From JAYWDA01 sp043747555 (GTDB lineage Bacteria; Bdellovibrionota; Bdellovibrionia; Bdellovibrionales; Bdellovibrionaceae), in the NCBI GenBank assembly GCA_043747555.1, contig JAYTOY010000070.1, positions 1 through 64,000 of the forward strand: a stretch of 64,000 nt of DNA. Direction: 5' to 3'. The position numbers were made by a program, and so were the translations under genes. The notes below the pieces were generated by a model. That model made no database searches and had not been told where the DNA came from. It worked only from the letters and a program-made list of their open reading frames with translations. Each line of letters starts with the position of its first letter. Within the stretch, counting starts at the first letter, position 1. Below are positions 16,639 through 25,726 of the stretch, piece by piece.

Positions 16639-18609
16639 ATGATGAGATCTTTTCTAGTTTTATTTATTTTTCTTTTCGGCTCTTTGCTTTTAAATGCAGA
16701 GCCGCCACCGGCTGCAAGTATGCAAAGTGCGGAATTTCCAACGGGCCTCTACTTTGATATCAACAACACAGGGCCCTTGCCTCCCATAGAATTTGAATAC
16801 GACCTGAGTGATAGCGAAGGAAAAAATTTAATTGTCGGCGGAACCGAGTTGAATGACCGAACTTTTTATTTTGCAGTCGGTCCTTTGGCTAAGATGCTTT
16901 CGCAATATCCGGATTTCGCTGGCAAGGATGGGGGCCGAAGCGCGTTGATTCTTCGCTGGCCTGAAAACCTTTTGAAAAGCGGCACTCTTGAAGTGATCAG
17001 TCGAAACGGAAACTCACTTTGGAAAAACGAAATCACCGAAGCTGATGTCAATAAGTGGAAAAATCGCTTGGCAGGCTGGCAGAAAAAATTGGCATTAAAT
17101 CCAAAAGTAAAGCCTCTTCCGGCGCTGTTCACAACTCAAATGGCCATCATGGATTGGTCTAAATCGGCAAATAATATTGCCACCAGCCAGGAGTGGTTTC
17201 GATTCTGTCTGACTCAGAATGAGGGCACCAATTTTACGCGACTTTGTTCAAGCCGTTATATTGCAAAGCCAACACCGACTGGATTTACATTAGCCAAACA
17301 AGTTGTTACCGACGGCAATGTGCGAATTCTTTTACGTAACGTCGAGGCTTCACTTAAAGGCACTACAGAGGCTAAACAAAATACGCCATTGCAATTTTAT
17401 GCCGATCTTGCAACTGGAATGAGCTACGAATTCCTGGTCACGCCTCCCCAGATTAACATTGCAGATATAGCTGAAACCAAAGTTGAAAATTTATATAGGG
17501 TCACTGGCTGGGATGTTTTTCCTCAATCCCCTTACAGCCGAATTCGGGTCGAACAGCCCGGCAAATGGGTCGAGCTTACGGGCTTTCAATCAACCATCAA
17601 AGACAATCGTAAGTTTTGGCAAGCAGGCTTGAAAGCGGAAACTCCCTTTTTCTTTTTCTCTGGCATCGGTGGAGGTGTTTTTAAACAAAAGTTTACTGTC
17701 GTGGGCCTGCCAAAAGAATCAGTTCGAATATATTTACAAAAAAATACCCCCAAAGGGACCTATGCCAGTTCCATCACTCTGCAGGGTCGCAAGCCTCCGA
17801 CGTCTTCAGTTGGTTCTACAGAATGGATGGTGCTGCAAGATTCTAAAGATCCATCCGCTTTCGAGTGGTCTTTTAAAGCGGATGAACCCGGTGAGATCAA
17901 TCGAAGTTATTTACAGGAAGTCGTCAATAATAAGTCTTTTCGAAGTTATTTTGAAATTTATCGGTCTTATTCAAATGAAATTTCAGCGCGCGCCACCGGA
18001 GTTTATTCGGCGAATACACTCGTTCTGTTGGCCGAGATCGCTTACAATCACTGGTTTGATAATATTTTTGGTTGGGACCAATATTATTTGGCGCGCCAGC
18101 GTTGGGGAATTAATGCAAAATATTTTAAATCGTTAAATCCACTACCAGTCGACACTGCGGGAACATTAGGAAGCCTGGATTCAACGGTTCTAGATCTAAA
18201 GTATCGGCTCAGTCCTGGCTTATGGACTCGAGATGAAACCGTCGGTCTGATTGGCTCGTATCAAAATATTAATTTTGGGCCTTTAAAAGCCCCGATGGCG
18301 GGTGGGGGTGCCTTTTGGGCCCGTTCGATGCCATTAGTTTTTGACAAAATTTTTAATTATTTTCCGTTTATGAATTATCCTAAGTGGGTGGATGTCGAAT
18401 TTATTTATTACGCAGTTCCATTATCAGCGGACGTCTTACTAACAAGTTCATTTTCGCTGAACTTTCACGGACAAGTCCTTTGGAAGAAAAATTTCTTTGG
18501 AGAAGCGGGATTTGGTTTAAAGAGGTACGCCTTTTCTAACCCCAGCATCAATCGAAAAGCGGAGCTAAATACTTTCTATGGGACCGTCGGGCTCGGCTTA
18601 AAATTTTAG
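16639..18609 (+). CDS. Exported outer-membrane protein, family shared with 37763-39505
   Basis: I do not recognise a named family. The product is 656 residues with a signal peptide (about 1-20, ending NAE). The C-terminal third alternates hydrophobic and polar residues and ends GLGLKF, so a C-terminal beta-barrel with the BamA-type terminal Phe is likely. The N-terminal part looks like beta-sandwich modules. It is paralogous to the 580-residue protein at 37763-39505. Shared landmarks are FEYDLSDSE versus FEYTLMDAE, a Gly-rich GIGGG versus GGGGI segment, SSITLQG, FEWSFK versus FTWELR, and a terminal barrel. Transcription probably starts at the promoter at 16601-16629. A second ATG at 16642 is possible. 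Confidence 0.72.
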   Translation: MMRSFLVLFIFLFGSLLLNAEPPPAASMQSAEFPTGLYFDINNTGPLPPIEFEYDLSDSEGKNLIVGGTELNDRTFYFAVGPLAKMLSQYPDFAGKDGGRSALILRWPENLLKSGTLEVISRNGNSLWKNEITEADVNKWKNRLAGWQKKLALNPKVKPLPALFTTQMAIMDWSKSANNIATSQEWFRFCLTQNEGTNFTRLCSSRYIAKPTPTGFTLAKQVVTDGNVRILLRNVEASLKGTTEAKQNTPLQFYADLATGMSYEFLVTPPQINIADIAETKVENLYRVTGWDVFPQSPYSRIRVEQPGKWVELTGFQSTIKDNRKFWQAGLKAETPFFFFSGIGGGVFKQKFTVVGLPKESVRIYLQKNTPKGTYASSITLQGRKPPTSSVGSTEWMVLQDSKDPSAFEWSFKADEPGEINRSYLQEVVNNKSFRSYFEIYRSYSNEISARATGVYSANTLVLLAEIAYNHWFDNIFGWDQYYLARQRWGINAKYFKSLNPLPVDTAGTLGSLDSTVLDLKYRLSPGLWTRDETVGLIGSYQNINFGPLKAPMAGGGAFWARSMPLVFDKIFNYFPFMNYPKWVDVEFIYYAVPLSADVLLTSSFSLNFHGQVLWKKNFFGEAGFGLKRYAFSNPSINRKAELNTFYGTVGLGLKF

Positions 18610-19280
18610 AAATAGAACAAAAGTGCGCCCGTACTTTTAAAGCCGCTGCTTGAAGTGCTTGTCGAAGCGCTGTCTTTGCCACTTTCAATAACATAGCCGA
18701 CATCCATTTTAAACGCGGTGCTTTGGCCAAAGGCCCACCATTTCCAAAAAATGTTTGGATAGATTGTTGCTAAAAACAGTCCTGTCGAGCCGCTGGCGGG
18801 AGCAATATTAACATAAGTTAATTTTAGGCCCGCGCCTAAAAGGTAAGGTGTAGTTTGTTTATTTTCACTAAAGTTGTAATCATAAAATCCACCGATCGTA
18901 AGGTAGGTGGTGGCGCCTCCAAATCCTGAACTGACAGACGAATAGCCAAGAATAGGCCCTAATTCGTACTTTTCAAAATTCCACCCAAAATCACTGTTGA
19001 TGGATAATTCGCTGGGGTTGTATTCGACAGCGCTAGTTTTGGTTTTTAGCGAGCTAAAATTAAAGGTTAAACCCAAACGATAATGACGTGGCCCTCCTGT
19101 AAAGGTCGCTCTGGTACCATCGGTTGCGACAAGGTTATAACTTTCTCCAGGACTTAAAGGGCCTTGAAATTCCACTAAGGCCATAGTCCCTTTAACCTTT
19201 TTGACTTTGACCACCGTCGAAAGAGCAGGGGTCACTAAAGGGATAAACAAAATGAATATAGCCAATAAATATTTTTTCAT
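18606..19280 (-). CDS. Exported beta-barrel protein of unknown function
   Basis: The 224-residue product begins with a signal peptide (about 1-21, LSTVV after PA). An N-terminal stretch, VKKVKGTMALVEFQGPL, looks like a small beta domain. The remainder alternates hydrophobic and polar residues in about eight strands and ends LLFYF with a terminal Phe, typical of outer-membrane barrels. A Ser/Thr-rich loop (SASTSTSSSG) lies just before the last strand. It converges on the surface-protein gene with a 4-nt overlap. Function is unknown. Confidence 0.72.
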   Translation of the reverse strand: MKKYLLAIFILFIPLVTPALSTVVKVKKVKGTMALVEFQGPLSPGESYNLVATDGTRATFTGGPRHYRLGLTFNFSSLKTKTSAVEYNPSELSINSDFGWNFEKYELGPILGYSSVSSGFGGATTYLTIGGFYDYNFSENKQTTPYLLGAGLKLTYVNIAPASGSTGLFLATIYPNIFWKWWAFGQSTAFKMDVGYVIESGKDSASTSTSSSGFKSTGALLFYF

Positions 19281-19384
19281 ATGTTTATTTTGTATCGAAT
19301 TTAAACAAAGGGCAGAGCTTGAAAACCATTATAGTCTTAAGTCTTAGGACCTTGATCCGTTTTGAGACAAAGGCGTAACTTAAT

Positions 19385-19412
19385 TCAAGTAAAAGGGCCA
19401 GCTCACCGATAA
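19385..19412 (+). promoter_or_regulatory. Sigma-28 (FliA)-like promoter
   Basis: TCAAG (19385-19389), 15 nt, then ACCGATAA (19405-19412) resembles the flagellar sigma-28 promoter, whose -10 element is GCCGATAA. Transcription would start near 19418, leaving a short leader with GTGGGGGT before the HD-GYP ATG at 19433. One -10 position differs from consensus, so this needs a start-site map. Confidence 0.4.
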
Positions 19413-19432
19413 TATAAGAGTGTGGGGGTTAC

Positions 19433-20080
19433 ATGTCTTCTAGCTGGGGTAATATTCCGGAATGGGCTTACGATACGGCCCGTGCCCTCATGCAATCTTT
19501 AAAAGTTGTTGATCCCTTAACCTACAATCACTGTTTGCGTGTGGGTGAAATGGCTCGCAAATTAGCTCGTGATGCAGGCTTGAATGAGTATGAACAAAAA
19601 ATTGCCGAGTTCTCGGGACTTTTTCATGACATTGGAAAAATCGGAATCAGCCAAGAGATTATTGCCAAGCCTGGAAAGTTAGATCCTAAAGAACTGGATA
19701 TCATGCGAAGCCATCCGGTGCTGAGCGAACAAATCCTTAAGCCATTAAGCGCACATCCGTTTTTTAAAGAACTTCTAGCGGGGGTTCGTGGTCACCATGA
19801 AAGATTCGACGGCGAGGGTTACCCTGATAAAATGATCGGCGAGCGAATTCCGTTATTAGCTCGAGTCATTTTAATTGTCGACACCTACGATGCGATGTCT
19901 GAAACTCGCGCTTACCGTAATGGCTTACCTGATGAAATCGTCTATTCTGAACTTAAGCGTTGTTCAGGAACGCAGTTCGACTCGCAGCTTGTGCGAATTT
20001 TTTTACAGACCCACAAAAACTGGAAGAATCAACCTGTCGAAGCTGAAACAGTTCACAAGTTGGTCAAGCGAGTGGCATAA
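19433..20080 (+). CDS. HD-GYP domain cyclic-di-GMP phosphodiesterase
   Basis: A stand-alone HD-GYP protein of 215 residues, expected to hydrolyse cyclic-di-GMP in the cytoplasm. The metal and catalytic motifs are intact: HDIGKIG near residue 65, HHERFDGEGYP near 121 (the GYP signature), and DTYDAMSETRAYR near 147. CSGTQFD near the end is also typical. No receiver or sensor domain is attached, so regulation must come from expression or partners. The upstream sigma-28-like promoter suggests co-regulation with motility genes. Confidence 0.93.
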   Translation: MSSSWGNIPEWAYDTARALMQSLKVVDPLTYNHCLRVGEMARKLARDAGLNEYEQKIAEFSGLFHDIGKIGISQEIIAKPGKLDPKELDIMRSHPVLSEQILKPLSAHPFFKELLAGVRGHHERFDGEGYPDKMIGERIPLLARVILIVDTYDAMSETRAYRNGLPDEIVYSELKRCSGTQFDSQLVRIFLQTHKNWKNQPVEAETVHKLVKRVA

Positions 20081-20091
20081 CTGGCTTTAAC

Positions 20092-20736
20092 TTATGGACG
20101 GGTGATATAGCCCAAAAGATCCGTCCAAGTTTTAGCTTGGTAGGCCGTCCCAGCCGCCTGGAGCTCTTCCAGTGAACCAAACCCCCAAAGAACGCCGATG
20201 CTTGTCACTCCATTATTTCGAGCCCCAATGGCGTCGTGTTCGCGATCCCCGATCATTATTGTCTCAGCTGCTTTCAGCTTTTCGGACTCTAAAATATACT
20301 CAATCAATTCTGTTTTTTGACTGCGCTGCCCATTCAATTCACTGCCGTATATTTTCTTAAAAAAACCATCAAAGCCAAAGTTGTGCAGAATCGGAATTGC
20401 AAAGGAATGGGGTTTTGAAGTGGCGACAAATAATTTGAAATGATCTTGCAAAGCCGTCAGCGTTTCACGAGCACCGGAATAAAAAACATATTCCTTAATG
20501 CAATGTTCAGAATGATGCGTGCGATAATCTGTCATCACCTGTGCACCCAATGAAGGATTAAGACCAAATATTTTTTCAAGGCTGATGTGCAGTGGGGGGC
20601 CAATGCATTTTCGAATCATCGCATCGGTCGGCGCCGGCAGTGAATTTTTTTCGAAGCCATAAGTCATGCTATTTTTAAAAGCCAAAAAAGGGTCTGCGAG
20701 TGTGCCATCAAGATCAAAAAGAAGATTAGTTATCAT
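20092..20736 (-). CDS. HAD-family phosphoglycolate phosphatase-like hydrolase
   Basis: The 214-residue protein shows all four HAD motifs: LLFDLDGTLAD (nucleophile Asp), VATSKP (motif II Ser), a Lys in RSQKTEL (motif III), and MIGDREHDAIGA (motif IV acidic pair). The alpha-helical cap between motifs I and II and the overall length match the Gph/PGP group, which removes 2-phosphoglycolate made by DNA repair. The substrate is inferred from the family only. It converges on the HD-GYP gene with 11 nt between stops. Confidence 0.88.
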   Translation of the reverse strand: MITNLLFDLDGTLADPFLAFKNSMTYGFEKNSLPAPTDAMIRKCIGPPLHISLEKIFGLNPSLGAQVMTDYRTHHSEHCIKEYVFYSGARETLTALQDHFKLFVATSKPHSFAIPILHNFGFDGFFKKIYGSELNGQRSQKTELIEYILESEKLKAAETIMIGDREHDAIGARNNGVTSIGVLWGFGSLEELQAAGTAYQAKTWTDLLGYITRP

Positions 20737-20814
20737 CGTCGGATTCTAGCATTTTCTGGCAGATCGCCAAGCCTCTGTCGCAAGACCTTTGCCGGTTCCT
20801 TAAAAGCAGGTTCT

Positions 20815-20961
20815 ATGACTTATAGAGCTAAGGCTCTAAATCAAAGTTTAGATCTTCGTAAATCTTACAAGATTCCCTTGTCTTTTTTCATACTTAGCCT
20901 TGTTCTAAAGGGTGGCAGAGAGGGCCAAGAAAAGCTTAGCGAGGGCAAGGCCCAAGCTTGA
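20815..20961 (+). CDS. Possible small ORF or leader peptide before barrel cassette 1
   Basis: An ATG at 20815, preceded by GCAGGT, opens a 48-codon frame ending in TGA at 20959-20961. The product has a hydrophobic centre (IPLSFFILSLVL) between basic flanks and could be a small membrane peptide. There is no homology I recognise, and a frame of this size could occur by chance in this 260-nt gap. Confidence 0.2.
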   Translation: MTYRAKALNQSLDLRKSYKIPLSFFILSLVLKGGREGQEKLSEGKAQA

Positions 20962-20999
20962 CGGCAAACGTTAAATTGGCTTTTCTCAACTGGCGAAGT

Positions 21000-22487
21000 A
21001 TGACGAGGGTTATGTTGAACTCAAGGTATGTGGGCCGAACATTATTTCACTTAAGAAGCCTCCCTTCGGGCCTGCTCTTCTTTGTGATTTTTTTCTCCGT
21101 CAATGGTTTTTCTCAAAGTCATCTGCCATTAAAAGAGATCAATAAATCCGATGTTAAAAGCACGCTACCCTTAAAACCCCGTGAGAAAAAAATTTTCGGC
21201 CAGTTAAGAATCGAAAGCTTGCAATATTTGACCGAGCTCAAAGAAGCGCCCGACTTAACGAACACGCAGCTGCTTTCAGCTCGGTTGAGTGGTGCGGATA
21301 CTTTTGAAAATCATCCCAATATTTCTTATGGAGTGGATTTAACGGCAGGAACTTATTTTTCTTGGCGCCATTCCCATGGCTACGTTAATGAAGCATTTGT
21401 TAAAACCGATGTTTCTGAGTTTAATAATTTTTCAGTGGGGCGCCGAAAATTTAGCTGGAGCGAACTGGATACACGCTGGCAGTTAGGCTTATGGCAACCC
21501 AAATTTACCTTGAATCCACTTCGGCCAGAGGATCAAGGATTGACTGGATTATTTTTTAATCACCGCCAAGAAAAGCAAGAATTTTTGCTGCTGGCCACAC
21601 CCATTTTTATTCCCACCATGGAACCGGAAGTTCGTGAAGAGGGTGGAAGCTTGGTTTCTGATTCTCGTTGGTACCGCGCGCCAAGTAACAAATGGAAATT
21701 CAACAATCGCGACACTCCTATTGTCTACAGCATCGAAACACCAGAAGCGGCTCGCCTTGTTGGAAATCCCGCGATCGCTGCGATGTACCGAGTTGGTTCG
21801 CTGACAGCGGGTCCTCGGCTGAACCTAGCCGCAGCTTATAAGCCTGTAAATGATATGCTTCTGAAAAGACAAATCGATTTTTTTACAAATAATTTAACAC
21901 AAGTTAAAGCCTCGCCAGATGTGACCTATCACCGTTTGGTGTCAACGGATCTTGCGTATTCTTGGGGTCCGTATAACGCTTCTATTTCCTACTTAGGAGA
22001 TGAGCCGATTGAAAAGCGGCCGATCGACAAGTGGGCGATGCAGAAATTAAAACCACTTAGTATTTATTCGGCTAACTTTGATGTGCAATTAAGTTCACTC
22101 GTCGCAAGGCCATTAACACTGCAAACAAGCTATCTGAAGGTTTTTGGTGGCGAGATTGAAGATATCGAATCCGACGGTAGCCCGAACGATTTTACACTTT
22201 TTGACAGCCGGACAAAGTTTACAAACGCAATTTTATTGGGCCTGCAGGGTGAGCTGGCGCGGCCGTTTTTGCGCCCCGTGACCTCAAAATTTAGTTACAC
22301 TTACGACTACGACCAAAAGGGTTACGTCTGGGGGCTCGAGTTTCAGGTCAGTCCTTTTGATCAATGGAGCCTAGTCATGGGAAGTGACATCTTAGGCGTT
22401 GAAAATGAAACCGACACCGATAAGCGTTTTATTAACCAATTTCGAGCCAACGATCGATACTATGCGGGGCTAACATATGTTTTCTAA
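21000..22487 (+). CDS. Exported beta-barrel protein, cassette 1 (paralog of 52406-53803)
   Basis: I do not recognise a named family. The product is about 495 residues with a long n-region and a hydrophobic signal segment (LLFFVIFFSVNGFS). The rest is strand-rich and ends TYVF, an aromatic C-terminus suited to BamA insertion. It is paralogous to the 465-residue protein at 52406-53803. The clearest match is GRRKFSWSELDTRWQLGLWQ then PEDQGLTGLFF here, against GRKRSDWSQADQRWNLGAWE then PERQGLTGLFL there. The last 11 nt overlap the start of the lipoprotein gene. Starts at 20958 (TTG), 21000 (ATG) and 21012 (ATG) are all open; 21000 gives a reasonable signal peptide, but no ribosome-binding site decides. 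Confidence 0.72.
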   Translation: MTRVMLNSRYVGRTLFHLRSLPSGLLFFVIFFSVNGFSQSHLPLKEINKSDVKSTLPLKPREKKIFGQLRIESLQYLTELKEAPDLTNTQLLSARLSGADTFENHPNISYGVDLTAGTYFSWRHSHGYVNEAFVKTDVSEFNNFSVGRRKFSWSELDTRWQLGLWQPKFTLNPLRPEDQGLTGLFFNHRQEKQEFLLLATPIFIPTMEPEVREEGGSLVSDSRWYRAPSNKWKFNNRDTPIVYSIETPEAARLVGNPAIAAMYRVGSLTAGPRLNLAAAYKPVNDMLLKRQIDFFTNNLTQVKASPDVTYHRLVSTDLAYSWGPYNASISYLGDEPIEKRPIDKWAMQKLKPLSIYSANFDVQLSSLVARPLTLQTSYLKVFGGEIEDIESDGSPNDFTLFDSRTKFTNAILLGLQGELARPFLRPVTSKFSYTYDYDQKGYVWGLEFQVSPFDQWSLVMGSDILGVENETDTDKRFINQFRANDRYYAGLTYVF

Positions 22488-25400
22488 ATTTATAAAATTT
22501 ATTCTGCTTCTAGGTTCGTTGGGCTTGTTTTCATGCAATCTGAAGACGGGCGAAGAGCCGCCTCCACAAAGTTTAGGACAACTGTCAGCCACAGCATGTA
22601 TTTCAGATGCGTCAGAGTCTTTACGAAAATTTGCGCTAGGAGATGCAAAGGATCAAGAGGTTGGAGCCAGTTTTGATTGTTTGCATACGGCGATTCAGAA
22701 ATTTAGCAAATATGTGCGTGGTCGTGATGAACAAAAATTCGATATTCGAGAGCTTGCCGAATTTGTTGAGAATTACTTTATCACTAAAGATGCATCGGGC
22801 TTGCCTTTGAATCGTATTTCTTCGGGTTTACAAACTGAATTGATGAGGATTAAACAACTATTTTTTGGCGGAAGTCTTCAATATGTGACCAGAGCCGAGC
22901 TCGCTTCCATTTCGCAATTGCTTTTGCAGCTGAAAGGCATGGCCGTTCAGGTTAATCCTTACATGAAGGTTTACACCTTAAACTGGAAAATTTCAAATGA
23001 TCGCACTGAAGATTCAAAATATTTCGAAGGCGCCAATCAGCAGCTGCAAGTTTTTGCTAAAGATCTTTCAACATTAATGACCTCAGATCATGAGCCTTAT
23101 GAATTTAAAAACTTCCTCGATTTTTTGACTCAAAGTTCGGGTTTTTATAATGAACAATGGGCTTTTATCAGTGACATCAATCGATATTTGCCGCTGGTTT
23201 ATAAAGTAAAAAAAATTATTGCAGGTGGCTCTGAAGAATCGATCAGTCCTGGCCAGTGGAAAAGTTTTTTACTTCTTGGGGCAAGGTCTTACGTTCAATA
23301 CAATCGGTATTATTATTTTTTAAGTCATCCCATCGATTCAACTTCCAGTATTTCATTAAGCTATATCACTCGTGAGTTGGAAGATTTATTTTCAGTGTTT
23401 GAAGACCTTGTTCGAGAAAAACCCACGTCAGAAACACGGCGAGACGGCCGACATCCTGGTCGGGGACATATCTCAAGGGCGGAGTTAGACGAGTTGCTAA
23501 AAGCCCTTTCCGAAGTTTGGCCCAAGTTTAAAATTTCAGAGGCTTTGGTCGATGAGGCCATGGTCGTTAAGCAGGTGCTTTTTGGGGGCCATCCAAATGA
23601 TTGGTCCTCGGATGATTTTGCCAATGCAAAAAACAAGGTCAGCCAACTTAGGCCTTTACTTGAAAACTTTTTCCCCTATTTTTCGATTTACTCTTTGGCC
23701 TGGAATCCTGAGAGGCTTGATGACGTGAAAGCGCAAGCCTATTTCAAGCAGGCCCAAGACAGTTTAAGCGAGGTGATGCTGCAATTCGGTGGTTTGCTGG
23801 AAGCTCCCTATACGCTTAGTCACTTATATCACTTAGTGAATGAATTTGAAAAATTATATCCTGCTCAAGTTGACTCCGAAAATTTAGATGACAGTTTGAA
23901 AAAATATTTACCCTTATTCCAGAATATAAAAAATATGCTTTTTGAGGACCAAGGGGATCGGATCGACCAAAAAAACTGGCCCAAGTTCTTAAGTTTTAAT
24001 AGCGATCTGTATTCTTTTTATTTGAATTATCATTACTTTATTCGTGGCCGATCTTTAAAAGAACCCCGCGCTTTGTTTGCCATGCGATTTTTAGTAGAAA
24101 GCAGTATGGATGGTTTAGAGAAGTTAATGAAAATAAAATCGTCGCATGTCATTTCCGATCGCGAGCTGCTGGCCTTATCAGAGGAATTGCAAAAAATAAA
24201 TGTGATCTACCCAGAATTGAAAAAAAATACTTTATCAAAATTAATCACGGCAAGCTTACAATCAGTTTTTAATCCGCCGGAAAGACGTTTAAATGGAATT
24301 TTCCCTAATAATTTTGATCGCGAGAGTTTAGAGACACTACGGAATGAAGCTTATATTTGGATCGAGACCGAATTTTTTGTTAGAAATATTTTTTTAGGAC
24401 CTAGCTCGGAAATCACATTTAGCCCTTTCGAACTTCAGCAGAAAATTGATGAGCGGTTAAGCGATCCGACGTTATCGATGACCTTAAAATTAGGATTGCT
24501 TGAACTAAAGCGGGTGCTTTCAAGCCCTATCCCGTTGATCGTTGACAGCGAGATGCGCTTAGCTATCTCTGGTCGTTTGCGTCCGGACTACACAAGTGAC
24601 TCGGTCTCTCGGCTGAATGCCACTCGAGCGGTTTCACGAATTCTGATGCGGGCTTACGGCACACCGCCGAAGTCGATCCCAGGCGAGTTTGATCGTTTAA
24701 GTAAAGATCAAGCTTTGAAGGCTTTTAATGAACTTAAATGGCCGGCTTTGGACTTAAAATATTTAGCCCCTGAGAACACTTCTTTTGTCGATTCGCGATT
24801 TTTAGAAGGTAATATTTTTGGACCGCAGGGTAACGGCGATAATTTTATAGGATTTTTAGAATTGTCGGACTTGTTAAATATGATTCTTTCCGGAACGACG
24901 CTAGATTCCTTAATAAGACCTGAGCTGATGACCCAGTGTTTGCCCTCTGTTTTGAATCCAGAAACTTCAACTCAGTTAGATTATGATTGCCTTTATAAAG
25001 TTTATCGAAAAAATCTATCCGTTATTTTTACCTCTGTGCCCGATTTTTTAAAATTCACCCAAGAAAATGATTCCTGTGAAGACGAGATTGTCTTTTTTAA
25101 TCTGATTAAAGCGGCGGGATACACGCCTAACGCACAGAAAAGAGTAAAGCTGGGCGAGGTCGCCCTGATCCCACACGTGATCCAATATCTTGAAATGACT
25201 TTTTCAAGATTCGACGCCAATCACGATGACAGATTAGATCGCATCGAAGCTGAAAAAGCGTTTCCAGTTTTTCAGCCTTTATTTAAAGACCTGGCCAAAG
25301 ATTATATTAAAAAAGGATTGATCTCAGAAAAAGATTTATTTCCCTTGTTCACTTTTGTTTTAAAAACAGGAAAAATTCCATCAGGACCCGTCGACTTTAT

Positions 25401-25647
25401 TAAATTTTTCGTTTGGAAGAATACAGCGCCTGAGCGTCGAAATTTTACCTCAGATCGTAATAAGTTGGCCTCTATTTTAGGAGTTGTTGCTGACCAGTCA
25501 GCGCCAAAGCCTGGCAAGGCTGCAGCGGCCCCGTCGGCGGATACAATGGCCGAGCATATTTCCAAACAATGTCGTCCCGCCACAGAAGTTTCAGTCACAC
25601 CGATTCCAGGCCACAGCCCGATTCTCATCGGGCGGGCACGACATTAA
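22477..25647 (+). CDS. Large EF-hand lipoprotein, cassette 1 (paralog of 53793-56153)
   Basis: A 1056-residue lipoprotein: signal peptide with lipobox LFSC, Cys20. The body is helical. Two repeats of about 240 residues are visible: KQLFFGG at 126-132 and KQVLFGG at 365-371, YTLNW at 166 and YSLAW at 405, then RYLPLVYKVKKI at 236 and KYLPLFQNIKNM at 475. Near the C-terminus DANHDDRLDRIE is a canonical EF-hand loop (bases 25213-25248), and a weaker EF-like QGNGDNFIGFLE lies earlier. Calcium binding is therefore likely. The ATG lies in the barrel gene's final YVF-stop codons. The last 27 or so codons run through a repeat element (25568-25645), so the native C-terminus may have been altered. Function unknown. 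Confidence 0.78.
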   Translation: MFSKFIKFILLLGSLGLFSCNLKTGEEPPPQSLGQLSATACISDASESLRKFALGDAKDQEVGASFDCLHTAIQKFSKYVRGRDEQKFDIRELAEFVENYFITKDASGLPLNRISSGLQTELMRIKQLFFGGSLQYVTRAELASISQLLLQLKGMAVQVNPYMKVYTLNWKISNDRTEDSKYFEGANQQLQVFAKDLSTLMTSDHEPYEFKNFLDFLTQSSGFYNEQWAFISDINRYLPLVYKVKKIIAGGSEESISPGQWKSFLLLGARSYVQYNRYYYFLSHPIDSTSSISLSYITRELEDLFSVFEDLVREKPTSETRRDGRHPGRGHISRAELDELLKALSEVWPKFKISEALVDEAMVVKQVLFGGHPNDWSSDDFANAKNKVSQLRPLLENFFPYFSIYSLAWNPERLDDVKAQAYFKQAQDSLSEVMLQFGGLLEAPYTLSHLYHLVNEFEKLYPAQVDSENLDDSLKKYLPLFQNIKNMLFEDQGDRIDQKNWPKFLSFNSDLYSFYLNYHYFIRGRSLKEPRALFAMRFLVESSMDGLEKLMKIKSSHVISDRELLALSEELQKINVIYPELKKNTLSKLITASLQSVFNPPERRLNGIFPNNFDRESLETLRNEAYIWIETEFFVRNIFLGPSSEITFSPFELQQKIDERLSDPTLSMTLKLGLLELKRVLSSPIPLIVDSEMRLAISGRLRPDYTSDSVSRLNATRAVSRILMRAYGTPPKSIPGEFDRLSKDQALKAFNELKWPALDLKYLAPENTSFVDSRFLEGNIFGPQGNGDNFIGFLELSDLLNMILSGTTLDSLIRPELMTQCLPSVLNPETSTQLDYDCLYKVYRKNLSVIFTSVPDFLKFTQENDSCEDEIVFFNLIKAAGYTPNAQKRVKLGEVALIPHVIQYLEMTFSRFDANHDDRLDRIEAEKAFPVFQPLFKDLAKDYIKKGLISEKDLFPLFTFVLKTGKIPSGPVDFIKFFVWKNTAPERRNFTSDRNKLASILGVVADQSAPKPGKAAAAPSADTMAEHISKQCRPATEVSVTPIPGHSPILIGRARH
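25568..25645. repeat. Interrupted inverted repeat, REP-like
   Basis: AATGTCGTCCCGCC (25568-25581) is the reverse complement of GGCGGGCACGACATT (25631-25645) apart from one missing base. Between the arms a second hairpin, GCCCGAT (25616-25622) with ATCGGGC (25627-25633), overlaps the right arm by three bases, so the two folds compete. The element forms the end of the lipoprotein coding sequence. Its right arm recurs at 25833-25849. Confidence 0.6.
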
Positions 25648-25726
25648 GCGGCACTTCATTTTGCGTGCTTCAAATCGGGCGTCGAAAAAGATCAGTTTCC
25701 CTAGAGGCTTATCCTCTCCTTGCGGG

